Positions 34,501 to 42,272 of a stretch of DNA of 64,000 nucleotides are shown here, piece after piece. The stretch is from an uncultured Lachnospiraceae bacterium. GTDB lineage: Bacteria; Bacillota; Clostridia; Lachnospirales; Lachnospiraceae. Each line of letters starts with the position of its first letter. The first letter of the stretch is position 1. The stretch covers positions 28,119 through 92,118 of the forward strand of contig CANRFZ010000014.1 in assembly GCA_947630025.1 (NCBI GenBank), written 5' to 3'. Position numbers and translations under genes: made by a program. The notes under the pieces were generated by a model, which saw nothing but the letters and a program-made list of their open reading frames with translations, was not told the origin of the DNA and ran no database searches.

Positions 34501-35387
34501 CCGTCCTTTTTCAGCTTGCGCATCGCCATCAGCGCCAGATCCATCAGGCACACGAACTTATCCTGCCTGCCCCCATAGATCTCGTTCCGCACGGCGAGAT
34601 AATTTTGGTAAGCGTCCTCGATCGGTTTTCTGTAATAGCCGTCCTCAAACGTCACTTCCTTTAATTCCGTAGAAAAAGTCGTGTGGCGGCAGTGATCCGA
34701 CCAGTAGGTGTCCAGCACGCGGATCTCCGTCATCGTCGGATTGCGCTTTTCCTCTCCCGCAAAATAGTGCTGAATGTGCTGGAAATCCCGAAACGTCATG
34801 GCCAGCCCCAGAGAATCGTAAAGCGCTTTCAGCTCCGGCTCCGCCATCTCGATAAAGTCCGGCTTGCCCGGCATATGTTCCAGGACAAGCACGTCGGCAG
34901 GATCGTCATATTGTGTGACAAGCGTGTCAGGCTTGACCATATCCGTCTCCCGCGAGTCCACGGGGTTGATGCAGTAAGCCTTGATTCTGGCGAACTCCTC
35001 GTCGGTGATATTTCCGTTGACCACATAAGTCATCGCCGTCTTGATGATCGGCGTCTCGTCTTCTTTCAGGAACTTCACGCACTGTACCGCGGAGTCCGCG
35101 CGCTGGTCGAACTGGCCGGGCAGATATTCCACGCTGAACACCCGGCTGCCCGCGGGAACGTCGATCGTCTCCTCATACAGAAGATCCACCGGCGGCTCCG
35201 AAAAAACGGTTCTGCACGCCTTGGCAAACACTTCGTCCGACAGGTTCTCCACATCATATCTGATCAGGAACCGCACCCCGGTCACGCCGCCGACGCCCAG
35301 ATAGCTGCCGATCTCCTCCTGCAGCTCCCGCGCCTTGACCGCATAGGGCTCCTTTTTTTCCACGTAGATACGTTTTACCTTTCCCAT
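31521..35387 (-). CDS. purL: Phosphoribosylformylglycinamidine synthase, single-chain type
   Basis: A 1288-residue FGAM synthase of purine synthesis with synthetase and glutaminase fused, unlike the PurL/PurQ/PurS proteins of Bacillus. The N-terminal domain is followed by two AIR-synthase-type domains (SDHCRHTTFS, NHPTEIEPFGGAATCLGGAIRDPLSGRGY, SIGGKDSMSGTF). The C-terminal glutaminase has FPGGFSAGDEPDGSAK, the nucleophile Cys in LGICNGFQALIKLGLVPYG and NPASHGEGRFVAP. The long single chain is common in Clostridia. It stands just upstream of carAB, which couples purine and carbamoyl-phosphate synthesis. Confidence 0.96.
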   Translation of the reverse strand: MGKVKRIYVEKKEPYAVKARELQEEIGSYLGVGGVTGVRFLIRYDVENLSDEVFAKACRTVFSEPPVDLLYEETIDVPAGSRVFSVEYLPGQFDQRADSAVQCVKFLKEDETPIIKTAMTYVVNGNITDEEFARIKAYCINPVDSRETDMVKPDTLVTQYDDPADVLVLEHMPGKPDFIEMAEPELKALYDSLGLAMTFRDFQHIQHYFAGEEKRNPTMTEIRVLDTYWSDHCRHTTFSTELKEVTFEDGYYRKPIEDAYQNYLAVRNEIYGGRQDKFVCLMDLALMAMRKLKKDGKLEDMEQSDEINACSVIVPVEIDYGDHKETEEWLVFFKNETHNHPTEIEPFGGAATCLGGAIRDPLSGRGYVYQAMRVTGAADPTVPVADTLKGKLPQKKLVRGAAGGYSSYGNQIGLATGLVKEIYHPNYVAKRMEIGAVMGAAPRRNVIRETSDSGDIIILLGGRTGRDGCGGATGSSKVHTESSIETCGAEVQKGNAPTERKIQRLFRRGEVSRLIKKCNDFGAGGVSVAIGELADGLVVDLDKVPKKYAGLDGTELAISESQERMAVVVSPENVDKFLGYAAEENLEAVAVAEVTKEPRLVLQWRGKPIVNIARAFLDTNGAHQETAVAVDLPDEKQNYLEQIATPAVADALGRGDVKAAWLALLNDLNVCSQKGLVEMFDASIGAGSVYMPYGGKYQLTETQAMVAKLPVQEGRTDTVTMMSYGFDPYLSSWSPYHGAVYAVTESMAKIVANGGDYRTIRFTFQEYFRRMSGEPHRWSQPFAALLGAYDAQLGYGLPSIGGKDSMSGTFNDIDVPPTLVSFAVDIGRQQNIVSPELKRPGSRLVRFHIPKDAYDLPVYDGVKKVYDYIMTLMLQHSILSAYALDAKGAAAALSKMAFGNRYGVVIESGLAAEKLFDNGLGDILAEMPADAADALGSVPDMDDNSVRNIMTDGVNIKYTVIGTVTQTPAFVYGDVTVTMEEALQAWTERLDKVFPYTAGKDKSSVRSEVYRAKEVYVCRHKTAKPTVFIPVFPGTNCEYDSAAAFRRAGADVVTKVFRNLTASDIRDSVDVFAGAIAQAQIIMFPGGFSAGDEPDGSAKFFATAFQNAKIKEAVHKLLYERDGLALGICNGFQALIKLGLVPYGEVTGQKEDSPTLTFNTVNRHISKMAYIKVVSDKSPWLRGAEPGGVYVNPASHGEGRFVAPKEWIDRLFANGQVATQYADPEGNITMDEEWNINGSYAAIEGITSPDGRCFGKMAHAERRGESVAVNIYGEQDLKIFESGVAYFQ

Positions 35388-35452
35388 GCCTTACTCTCTC
35401 CGTTCCTTTTCTCATATTCTGATGCCGCTTCATGCCGCGCTGACGCTATACG

Positions 35453-36037
35453 TTACACATCGACGACGAGCCCTTCCATAATATACAGAAGCTGCTCGTC
35501 CACCATCTTTTCGGTGATACCAAAAGTCTGCGCGTTGATCTTCATGCCTTCCAGCACATACATGATATTGCTGGCCGCGCCTCTGGGATTCTCGCAGTAG
35601 AACTCGCCGCTGGCGATGCCGGCCTCGATCAGCTTCTCGATAACCTTGACACCCGCGTCAAACTGCCGCCGCAGCGTATTGTTCCTATCGGTCGTTTTGT
35701 GACCGAAGAAGTATTCATAGACCGCCACGGTCAAACTGTCCTTTTTCTGCAGTAGCTCCTTCTTCTGCTCTTTCAGAAAGAGCAGCAGAATGTCCGCCGC
35801 CGTATCTTCCTCGGAGATATGCCCCGCAAAAAGGTCGTCCGTCTCCTGCGCTTCCATCCGCAGGATCTCCATCAGGATCTGCTCCGTACTGTCAAAGTAG
35901 AGATACAGACCGCCGCGGCTGATCCCGCAGGCCTCCACGATGTCTTTCATCGAGACGCTCTTAAACCCTTTCTCCGCGAAGACCTTCCGCGCCGTATCCA
36001 GAATATACTGCCTCTTTTGTAATGATTTCTCTCCCAT
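35453..36037 (-). CDS. TetR/AcrR-family transcriptional regulator
   Basis: A 194-residue regulator with an N-terminal helix-turn-helix (ILDTARKVFAEKGFKSVSMKDIVEACGISRGGLYLYFDSTEQILMEILR, about residues 12-58) and an all-helical ligand domain that binds an unknown effector. It lies directly downstream of the uncharacterised gene at 36089-36553 on the same strand and may regulate it or itself. No obvious transport target is adjacent. Confidence 0.9.
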   Translation of the reverse strand: MGEKSLQKRQYILDTARKVFAEKGFKSVSMKDIVEACGISRGGLYLYFDSTEQILMEILRMEAQETDDLFAGHISEEDTAADILLLFLKEQKKELLQKKDSLTVAVYEYFFGHKTTDRNNTLRRQFDAGVKVIEKLIEAGIASGEFYCENPRGAASNIMYVLEGMKINAQTFGITEKMVDEQLLYIMEGLVVDV

Positions 36038-36088
36038 AACCCCAATTCCTTTTCTCTGTCACTGATTTCTCTGCTTCTCCATAAGCGC

Positions 36089-36553
36089 TCAGACGATCGG
36101 CGTGCTCCAGTATTCGATGTTCTCCTTCATCTTGCGGATCACATTCAGGAAAATCCTGCCCGAGACGCCCTCCGTCCACATCCTGCCCTTGGTCATGCCG
36201 CCCAGAACGTATTTGGACAGGATGCCTTTTAATACGTTCATTCCCTTGATATCCGCCCGCTCGATGGCCCGCAGCTCGTCCTGCTGCGTGCGGAGCCTGT
36301 ACTGCGAATAGATATACGGATAGTTGCGGTCCAACAACGACGTCTGCTGCACTTCCCTGATAAAACTCATCAGCGTGCCGTCGTATACCGGAAACGGGAT
36401 GGAATGTTCCCGGATGCCGGAATCCCCGTAAGTCTCCACGACACTGCTGTCAGCTTTTTCTTCCAGCCATGGCAGATAGCGGACCAGCTTCTCCACATCC
36501 GGCTTATAGGTATTCACCACCTGCTGCCTGTAGGCGATATCTTCTTTTTCCAT
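36089..36553 (-). CDS. Uncharacterised conserved protein (DUF6508-like)
   Basis: A soluble protein of 154 residues without signal or membrane segments. Its N-terminal helix region, VVNTYKPDVEKLVRYLPWLEEKADSSV, and FPVYDGTLMSFIREVQQTSLLDRNYPYIYSQYRLRTQQDELRAIERAD recall small DUF6508-type proteins that I know only as conserved and of unknown function. It precedes the TetR gene by about 50 bp, so the two are probably cotranscribed. Confidence 0.6.
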   Translation of the reverse strand: MEKEDIAYRQQVVNTYKPDVEKLVRYLPWLEEKADSSVVETYGDSGIREHSIPFPVYDGTLMSFIREVQQTSLLDRNYPYIYSQYRLRTQQDELRAIERADIKGMNVLKGILSKYVLGGMTKGRMWTEGVSGRIFLNVIRKMKENIEYWSTPIV

Positions 36554-36575
36554 ATGTGCCTCTCATTTCCGATCT

Positions 36576-36700
36576 CCGGCAGCCATAAGCCCCGGCCTCA
36601 CCGCTTCACATCACACCGGCAGCCATAGCCCCGGCCTCACCGCTTCACATCACACCGGCAGCCATAGCCCCGGCCTCACCGCTTCACATCTCACCGGCAG
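36576..36700. repeat. 39-40-bp tandem repeat, three copies plus a partial
   Basis: Units begin with CCGGCAGCCATA at 36576, 36616 and 36655, with a partial copy at 36694. They contain GCCCCGGCCTCACCGCTTCA. The array fills most of the gap upstream of the DUF6508-like gene. Confidence 0.85.
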
Positions 36701-36800
36701 GTCTGTCAGCCGGCGCTTTCGATTTCAGACAGGCGTGTCACACTCCTGCCGTATTATTCTAACATACTTTTGGGAATTGTGGTATACAAAAAGTTGAAAT

Positions 36801-36854
36801 GTTGCCGGAGTGTTGCCGGAGTGTTGCCGGAGTGTTGCCGGAGTGTTGCCGGAG
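36801..36854. repeat. Five copies of an 11-bp unit
   Basis: GTTGCCGGAGT is repeated head to tail five times, at 36801, 36812, 36823, 36834 and 36845. Just beyond, at about 36868-36926, a second imperfect duplication occurs (GGAAAATTTTGCGGCG and GGAGAATTTTGCGGCG). Both lie upstream of the cyclic-nucleotide-domain gene, and slippage there could change its expression. Confidence 0.9.
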
Positions 36855-36989
36855 AAAGAAATCCTGACGGAAAATTTTGCGGCGCAGACGCATCCCTGCC
36901 GGAGAATTTTGCGGCGGGCGCGCATTCTTTCTTGTATTCGGGGCGTTTTCGTAGTACACTAGAGAGTGATGAAAAGGGAGGAGCTGCAT

Positions 36990-39254
36990 ATGGCTGTGAA
37001 AGAAATTCCCGCAGGGACCGTCCTCGCGCAGAGCGAACAGGCGATCACTGCTCTTTATGTAATTGCCGGCGGAACGGTGCGCGCCGCTTATCCGGGAGGC
37101 GAATATTATCTGACCAAGGGGGACGTCATCGGCGTCTGCGAGCTTTTTTACGGCACGTACTTTATCACCTATCAGGCGGAGGACACGGTCTCGGTTGCGC
37201 CGTATCCGATATCGACCGTCAATGCGCCGGGTTTCATGCGCGCCGATCCGGATACCGCGTCGCGCATCGTCACATCCATGTTTAAGCAGTTTCAGGAGAT
37301 TCTGGATCAGTACGAGCTGGCCCGTTTTGACTGTGACAATTTCTACCACTATCTGATGGACAGCTACGAGGAATATTTGAATTTCTGCGGGAAGCATCAG
37401 ATTTCCGCCAGAGCGCTTCCGGGGCTGGAATCGTTGACCGAGCTGGTCTTGGAGGAGGACATCCCCGGCTGGTTCGGCGGCTACTACTCGCATCTGCGCG
37501 CGATCATGGCGAAGATTCCGATCAAAAACCAGAATCCCGACTTTCTCCGCGGGCTGCTGCTGAAAGCCAGCGAGGACATCTATCAGGTCATCTCCGTATG
37601 CCGCGTATTCTACGATTACAAGTCGGACATCGCGAATCTGCTGATGAGCGAGAACCATCTGGATTTTTTTGACCTGTATGCGAGCCTCTTGTATAAGATC
37701 GGCTCCCACGCCGACGAGTCCACTTCTCTGATCGCCGCGATCTCCAAGATGATGATCCAGCTCGAGAGCCAGCCGTCCATCGACAAGGAAATGTACCGGC
37801 AGCGCGTGGCGGAGTACAAGGAACGGCTGAACGCCCTCGATCAGTTTGCGGAGGAGAACGCACAGGCGGACGGCCAGCCGCAGGACGTACCCGAGATCCG
37901 CGACTCCATGAACACGATTCTCGCCTATGCGGGCGTCAGCGAGGAGCTGGCGAACCATTTCCGCAACGAGGTGCACGAGTACGCCAAGATGACCGACAAG
38001 AACAGCACAGACGACGCTTCGAGGCGGCTGCGTCTGTCGATCACCAAGACGTTCTATGAGATCTATGAAAAGGCGGTGATCCGCAGCTTCCATGAGTTTG
38101 AAATTCCTAAGGTAATACAGATGTTCTTCCAGTTCGGCTACGTGGACGAGCAGCTTGCGGGCATGGACAACGCCGCTTATCTGTACTCCATCGTGGACAA
38201 ACTTCCGTCGGACCCCGCCAGAGGCGTCTATACCTTTTACCAGTGGCTCCGCGCAATCCACGACGGCAAAAAGGCGCCCAGCCGCAACGAGTTCGATACC
38301 GACTATCAGGCATATGTCCATGAGCAGAAGATCTCCGGCAAGATAACGCCCGCGGAAGAAGCCGAAATGCTGAAAGATCCGGAAAAGCAGGTGTTGTTCG
38401 AGCTGCACAATATGTTTACTTCCGTAAATAAGATCACGTTCGGGCGGATCAGCAGCTTCTGTCCGGTCTTTTCCGAACACAATATCCTGAAAGACCTGCC
38501 GGCTTCGCTCGTATCCGCCGACAAAGTGGAGCAGACGTTGAAGCAGATCCGCGCCGTGGATTTCAGCGCCTATTACCGCGACATGATCTACACGAATCCG
38601 GGCCTCGGCATCGGCAAGGAGTACATAAGCGTGGAGGTGCTGCCGGATGTGATCCTGATGCCCAATGTGGGTGTCCGCGGCGTAATGTGGCAGGAGATCG
38701 AGGGACGCAAGCGCACCACGCCTTCCCGCATGATGCTCTCCGTCTTCCAGATGGAGGATCTGACCAACATACTGGTTCGTCTCACCGGCGATTTCCGCTG
38801 GGAGATGTGCCGGCGTATTCAGGGCGCGAGATGGAACGACATCTCCGAGCCGTCGCTCACGAGCAAATATTTCGATTATATTCAGTTCTATAAGAAAAAC
38901 CACGATCTGTCCGCCGACGCAAAGGATAAGATCAAGCTGAATATGCAGAAGGCGAAGAACAGTTTCAAGGAAATGTTTATCCGCGATTATGAGATGTGGA
39001 TTCTGTATGAGGGCGCGGGCTCGCCCCGGCTGAACAAAGTCTCCCGGGCGATCCTGTTTGAGTTCTGTCCGTTCTCTAAGGACATCCGCAATAAGCTGAA
39101 AGCAAACCCGTTGTATAAGGAGACGATGGACCGCTACGACGTCAAGCTGGGGCAGCGCATCCACCACTACAACAACCTGTTCCAGAAGCTGAACAATATC
39201 GGCGCACAGATTCCGCCGGAGATCCAGAGCCAGCGCGAGTATCTGGGATACTGA
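36990..39254 (+). CDS. Large protein with N-terminal cyclic-nucleotide-binding-like domain
   Basis: About 754 residues from the ATG at 36990, which follows GGGAGGAGCTGCAT; the frame reaches 36966 without a ribosome site. Residues 1-115 resemble the beta roll of Crp/Fnr sensors (IPAGTVLAQSEQAITALYVIAGGTVRAAYPGGEYYLTKGDVIGVCELF). The helix-turn-helix expected after it is absent. The rest is a long, mostly helical soluble region with no motif I know; it has many aromatic and charged residues (FEFCPFSKDIRNKLKANPLYKETMDRYDVKLGQRIHHYNNLF near the end). It is not a Crp-type regulator. It might be a nucleotide-sensing scaffold, but its function is unknown. Confidence 0.7.
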   Translation: MAVKEIPAGTVLAQSEQAITALYVIAGGTVRAAYPGGEYYLTKGDVIGVCELFYGTYFITYQAEDTVSVAPYPISTVNAPGFMRADPDTASRIVTSMFKQFQEILDQYELARFDCDNFYHYLMDSYEEYLNFCGKHQISARALPGLESLTELVLEEDIPGWFGGYYSHLRAIMAKIPIKNQNPDFLRGLLLKASEDIYQVISVCRVFYDYKSDIANLLMSENHLDFFDLYASLLYKIGSHADESTSLIAAISKMMIQLESQPSIDKEMYRQRVAEYKERLNALDQFAEENAQADGQPQDVPEIRDSMNTILAYAGVSEELANHFRNEVHEYAKMTDKNSTDDASRRLRLSITKTFYEIYEKAVIRSFHEFEIPKVIQMFFQFGYVDEQLAGMDNAAYLYSIVDKLPSDPARGVYTFYQWLRAIHDGKKAPSRNEFDTDYQAYVHEQKISGKITPAEEAEMLKDPEKQVLFELHNMFTSVNKITFGRISSFCPVFSEHNILKDLPASLVSADKVEQTLKQIRAVDFSAYYRDMIYTNPGLGIGKEYISVEVLPDVILMPNVGVRGVMWQEIEGRKRTTPSRMMLSVFQMEDLTNILVRLTGDFRWEMCRRIQGARWNDISEPSLTSKYFDYIQFYKKNHDLSADAKDKIKLNMQKAKNSFKEMFIRDYEMWILYEGAGSPRLNKVSRAILFEFCPFSKDIRNKLKANPLYKETMDRYDVKLGQRIHHYNNLFQKLNNIGAQIPPEIQSQREYLGY

Positions 39255-39415
39255 TGCGGCAGATAGTTCGTATTGCCGTTTAAAACTTATTTGAAATCAA
39301 AATATTTTTAAATGGCCAACGTGTTTCTTTGATATTTTACGTTTTTTCGACAATGTTCGCTAATATAGTTTTATTCTTTTGTAATATATTTATAGATTGT
39401 GTCGAAAAAAAGAGG

Positions 39416-39523
39416 TATAGTAAAGCTAGGCTTGATCACGGAAGTCAAGCTGAGTTATAGCAATTCCGGAAGAATTCCCCTTTTACACAAGTGAAGGCCC
39501 CGAGGAACCCTCGGGGCCTTTGC
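39416..39523 (+). ncRNA. Possible small RNA between convergent genes
   Basis: The 329-bp gap after the previous gene holds a -10-like TATAGT (39416-39421) with a weak -35. A compact hairpin follows (GCTTGA/TCAAGC around 39430-39450), then an AATTCCGGAAGAATT segment and a strong 12-bp terminator-like stem (AAGGCCCCGAGG/CCTCGGGGCCTT, 39494-39520). Only three T follow the stem, so the structure could also just be a shared terminator for the convergent genes. I do not recognise a known RNA family. Confidence 0.35.
39494..39523. terminator. Strong hairpin between convergent genes
   Basis: A perfect 12-bp stem (AAGGCCCCGAGG with its complement) has a three-base loop. It stands about 60 bp before the amylase stop codon and 240 bp after the plus-strand stop. 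Its symmetry would let it end transcripts from both sides. Confidence 0.65.
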
Positions 39524-39583
39524 GTGTGCCGAAACCGTTTCTTGCTTTCAGCAATTCCTTTTTACTTCCTTTTTATTTCTTAT

Positions 39584-41335
39584 TTATTTCATCACCAGCA
39601 CGGAGTACGCCGGCATCTTCGCCACGCCGTCCTCCACCGTGACTGGCTCCGCTCCCGTGACCAGACCGGCGCGCACCTCGCTGTCGCCGTTGACCGGGTG
39701 GCCGTTCAACGTCACGCCGCGCAGATCCACCGTCGTCAGGCCGCCGTCGTCCGCCGCCGTGACGAACACCAATAGCAGCTCCGAGCCGTTATACGTCTTT
39801 TTCAGCACGCATACGTCGTGCCCCGACAGTTCCTCCAGATAATCGACGTCGCCGCGCGCGATCTCGGGATTCTGGTTGCGGATTCGGATCGCTTTGCGGT
39901 AATACCGATAGATCGAATCCGCATCCTGCGCCTGCTCCTCCAGACTGCCGTACTTCATCTCGAAATCTTCCATGTCCGCCGGGCCGCTGCACATCCCATC
40001 GGCGTCCGCGTCCCCGCTCCAGTACATCGGCGCGCGCTTGTTCTCATCCTTGCCGGAGCCTTTCATCCCCAGCTCCTCTCCATAATAGAGGAAAGCCGAG
40101 CCGCTCATAAAAAGATTCATCGCGCCCGCCATCTTCACTTTGTTCTGGGCGTCTTCTCCCACATAATAGCCGGCGCTTCTCGCCATGTCGTGATTTGTAT
40201 AAAAAGGCGCGTCGATATAGGCCGCGTTGTACTGGCCGAGGGTTTCCTCCAGCGACGCTGCCGCCGCGCCGTATTTTTCCAGCGAACTGCCGTTCAGCGT
40301 CTTGGCGATGGTTCCCTCCGCCCCGGCAAAAGAGAAGTCAAACAGACTGTCTATCCCGCTGGCATAATACTGTGAATAGGAACTGAGATCCGTCCATGCC
40401 TCCCCCACCAGATAGGCGTCCGGCTTCTGCGATTTGATGGTTTCGTTCAGCCAGCTCAAAAACGCGATGTTCTCCGGTATGCTATCCGTATAGTACTCCT
40501 TGACGGCATCCAGCCGGAAACCGCCCACGCCCATGTCCAACCAATACTGCGTGACGGACGCAATCTCCTCCCGCAGCGCCTCGCAGTCAAGGTTTAAGTC
40601 CGGCATCCCGCTCCAGAACCGCGCCTCATAATACCAGTTGCAGCCTTCCACCTGACAGTAACCGCTGCCCGGCTCCTTCGTGAAATGATAGTAGTCCACG
40701 TAAGGGCATTCCGCCGCGTCCGGCTCCGCCGTTCCCAGTTCGCACAGATATTCGCAGGCTTCCTGAAACCACGGATGCTGCGAGGAAGTATGGTTCAGCA
40801 CCAGATCCATAATGACTTTGATTCCGCGCTCGTCACAGGCGTCCAGCAGCGCTTGAAAATCTTCCAGCGTGCCGTACTGCGGATCGATGGCATAGTAGTC
40901 CGTCACGTCGTACTTGTGGTAAGTGGGCGACGGATGCACCGGCATCAGCCACAGGCCGTTGCAGCCCAGATCGGTGTCGGTGGTATCGTCGCCGTCGTTG
41001 ATGTAATCCAGCCGGGAAAGCAGCCCCTGCAGATCCCCGATTCCGTCGCCGTCGCTGTCGCAGAAAGAATAGACGAACACCTCATAATATGTGCGGTAAT
41101 TGTCGTCGATGACCTGCAGCGGTATCGTGTCCGTCACATCGGCTTGGGCCGCCGCTGCCTGCTCCTGTCCTTCCTGTGACTGTGCGCCGCCCTGCTCCTG
41201 CCCTTCCTGCGACTGCGCGCTGCCCTGCTGCCCGCAGGCGCTCATCCCCACGGAAGCGGCTGCCAGCCAGACCGCGAGAAGCGCCGCTTTCAGGCGGCTC
41301 TTTTTTTCATATGCGAAGCTGCTCTTTCTAATCAT
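39584..41335 (-). CDS. Extracellular alpha-amylase family (GH13) lipoprotein
   Basis: A 583-residue secreted starch or maltodextrin hydrolase. A basic N terminus, hydrophobic stretch and lipobox MSAC mark a lipoprotein. A short Gln/Glu linker with two copies of SQEGQEQ follows. The GH13 barrel shows the conserved regions: DLVLNHTSSQHPWF (region I), GFRLDAVKEYY with the nucleophile Asp (II), YLVGEAW with the acid Glu (III) and TNHDMARS (IV). A C-terminal beta domain ends PAYSVLVMK. It is the last gene after the transporter genes, supplying oligosaccharides at the cell surface. Confidence 0.93.
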   Translation of the reverse strand: MIRKSSFAYEKKSRLKAALLAVWLAAASVGMSACGQQGSAQSQEGQEQGGAQSQEGQEQAAAAQADVTDTIPLQVIDDNYRTYYEVFVYSFCDSDGDGIGDLQGLLSRLDYINDGDDTTDTDLGCNGLWLMPVHPSPTYHKYDVTDYYAIDPQYGTLEDFQALLDACDERGIKVIMDLVLNHTSSQHPWFQEACEYLCELGTAEPDAAECPYVDYYHFTKEPGSGYCQVEGCNWYYEARFWSGMPDLNLDCEALREEIASVTQYWLDMGVGGFRLDAVKEYYTDSIPENIAFLSWLNETIKSQKPDAYLVGEAWTDLSSYSQYYASGIDSLFDFSFAGAEGTIAKTLNGSSLEKYGAAAASLEETLGQYNAAYIDAPFYTNHDMARSAGYYVGEDAQNKVKMAGAMNLFMSGSAFLYYGEELGMKGSGKDENKRAPMYWSGDADADGMCSGPADMEDFEMKYGSLEEQAQDADSIYRYYRKAIRIRNQNPEIARGDVDYLEELSGHDVCVLKKTYNGSELLLVFVTAADDGGLTTVDLRGVTLNGHPVNGDSEVRAGLVTGAEPVTVEDGVAKMPAYSVLVMK

Positions 41336-41414
41336 AGTTTTTCAAACACTCCTATAACAGAGAAGTGCAGACCGCCGAAACAGTCTGCACTCCGAATCGT
41401 CCGTTCAAACGGGA

Positions 41415-42272
41415 TCAGCCTTTGACCGCGCCGCCCGTTACGCCTTCTACATAGTATTTCTGCAGGCAGATAAACAGGATCGTGACCGGCACGGCGATCA
41501 GCATACCGCCCGCGCAGAATCTGGTGAAGTAACCCTGATAATCGTTCGTCCACACCCAGTTCTGCATCGCCACGGCCACGTTATAACTGTCGGTGTAGCC
41601 GAAAGCCACATAGGATGCAAATACATAATCGCACCAGGGAGCCATGAACGCAACCAGCGCCGCGTAGATGATGATCGGCTTGGACATCGGCAGGATCATC
41701 GTCAGGAAAACCCTCGCTCTGGATGCGCCGTCGATCCGCGCCGCCTCGTCCAGCGCCTTGGGGATCGTGTCGAAATATCCCTTGGTCACGTAGTACCCCA
41801 TGCCGGAGCTGGCCACCGAGATCAGGATCAGGCCCGGAATCGCGCCCGCCTGCGTCAGATGGAACTGCTTCAGCAGGAAGTACAGGCAGATCATCGTCAG
41901 GAATCCGGGGAACATACCGAGGATCAGCCAGAACCGCATCAGGAACGTGCGCCCTTTGAAACGCATCCGGGACAGTACATAGCTGACGCACAGTACGACA
42001 ATCGTCTGCAATACCGCTACGAAACACGCTATCACCAGCGTATTCAGATACCAGCGCACGAATTTGCTGTCGGAGCTGAACAGGTACGCATAGGAATCCA
42101 GTGAAAACTGTTTGGGCAGCAGATATTCCACCATACCGCCGCCGCCCTCGTTATAGGAACGCAGGCTCTGCAGGAACAGGCAGACAAACGGAAAAAGCCA
42201 TATGATACTGATAATGATTAACGCCGCATAAGTGAGCGTATCGCCTAATTTTCTCTTTGCTTTCAAGCCCAT
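41415..42272 (-). CDS. malG: Maltodextrin ABC transporter permease MalG-type
   Basis: A 285-residue permease with six membrane helices. The EAA loop reads YFDTIPKALDEAARIDGASRARVFLTMILPMSKP, and the C terminus QKYYVEGVTGGAVKG is typical of MalG. The start overlaps the malF stop as TAATG. No ATPase gene is in the cluster, so a shared MsmX-type ATPase encoded elsewhere probably powers it. Confidence 0.93.
   Translation of the reverse strand: MGLKAKRKLGDTLTYAALIIISIIWLFPFVCLFLQSLRSYNEGGGGMVEYLLPKQFSLDSYAYLFSSDSKFVRWYLNTLVIACFVAVLQTIVVLCVSYVLSRMRFKGRTFLMRFWLILGMFPGFLTMICLYFLLKQFHLTQAGAIPGLILISVASSGMGYYVTKGYFDTIPKALDEAARIDGASRARVFLTMILPMSKPIIIYAALVAFMAPWCDYVFASYVAFGYTDSYNVAVAMQNWVWTNDYQGYFTRFCAGGMLIAVPVTILFICLQKYYVEGVTGGAVKG

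Noticed and set aside
36576..36854. CRISPR array
   Set aside because: The units are contiguous with no unique spacers, so they are ordinary tandem repeats; no cas genes are present.
36725..39167. Long minus-strand frame of about 800 codons opposite the cyclic-nucleotide-domain gene
   Set aside because: It is the antisense shadow of a GC-rich real gene, with no domain, start signal or coherent composition.
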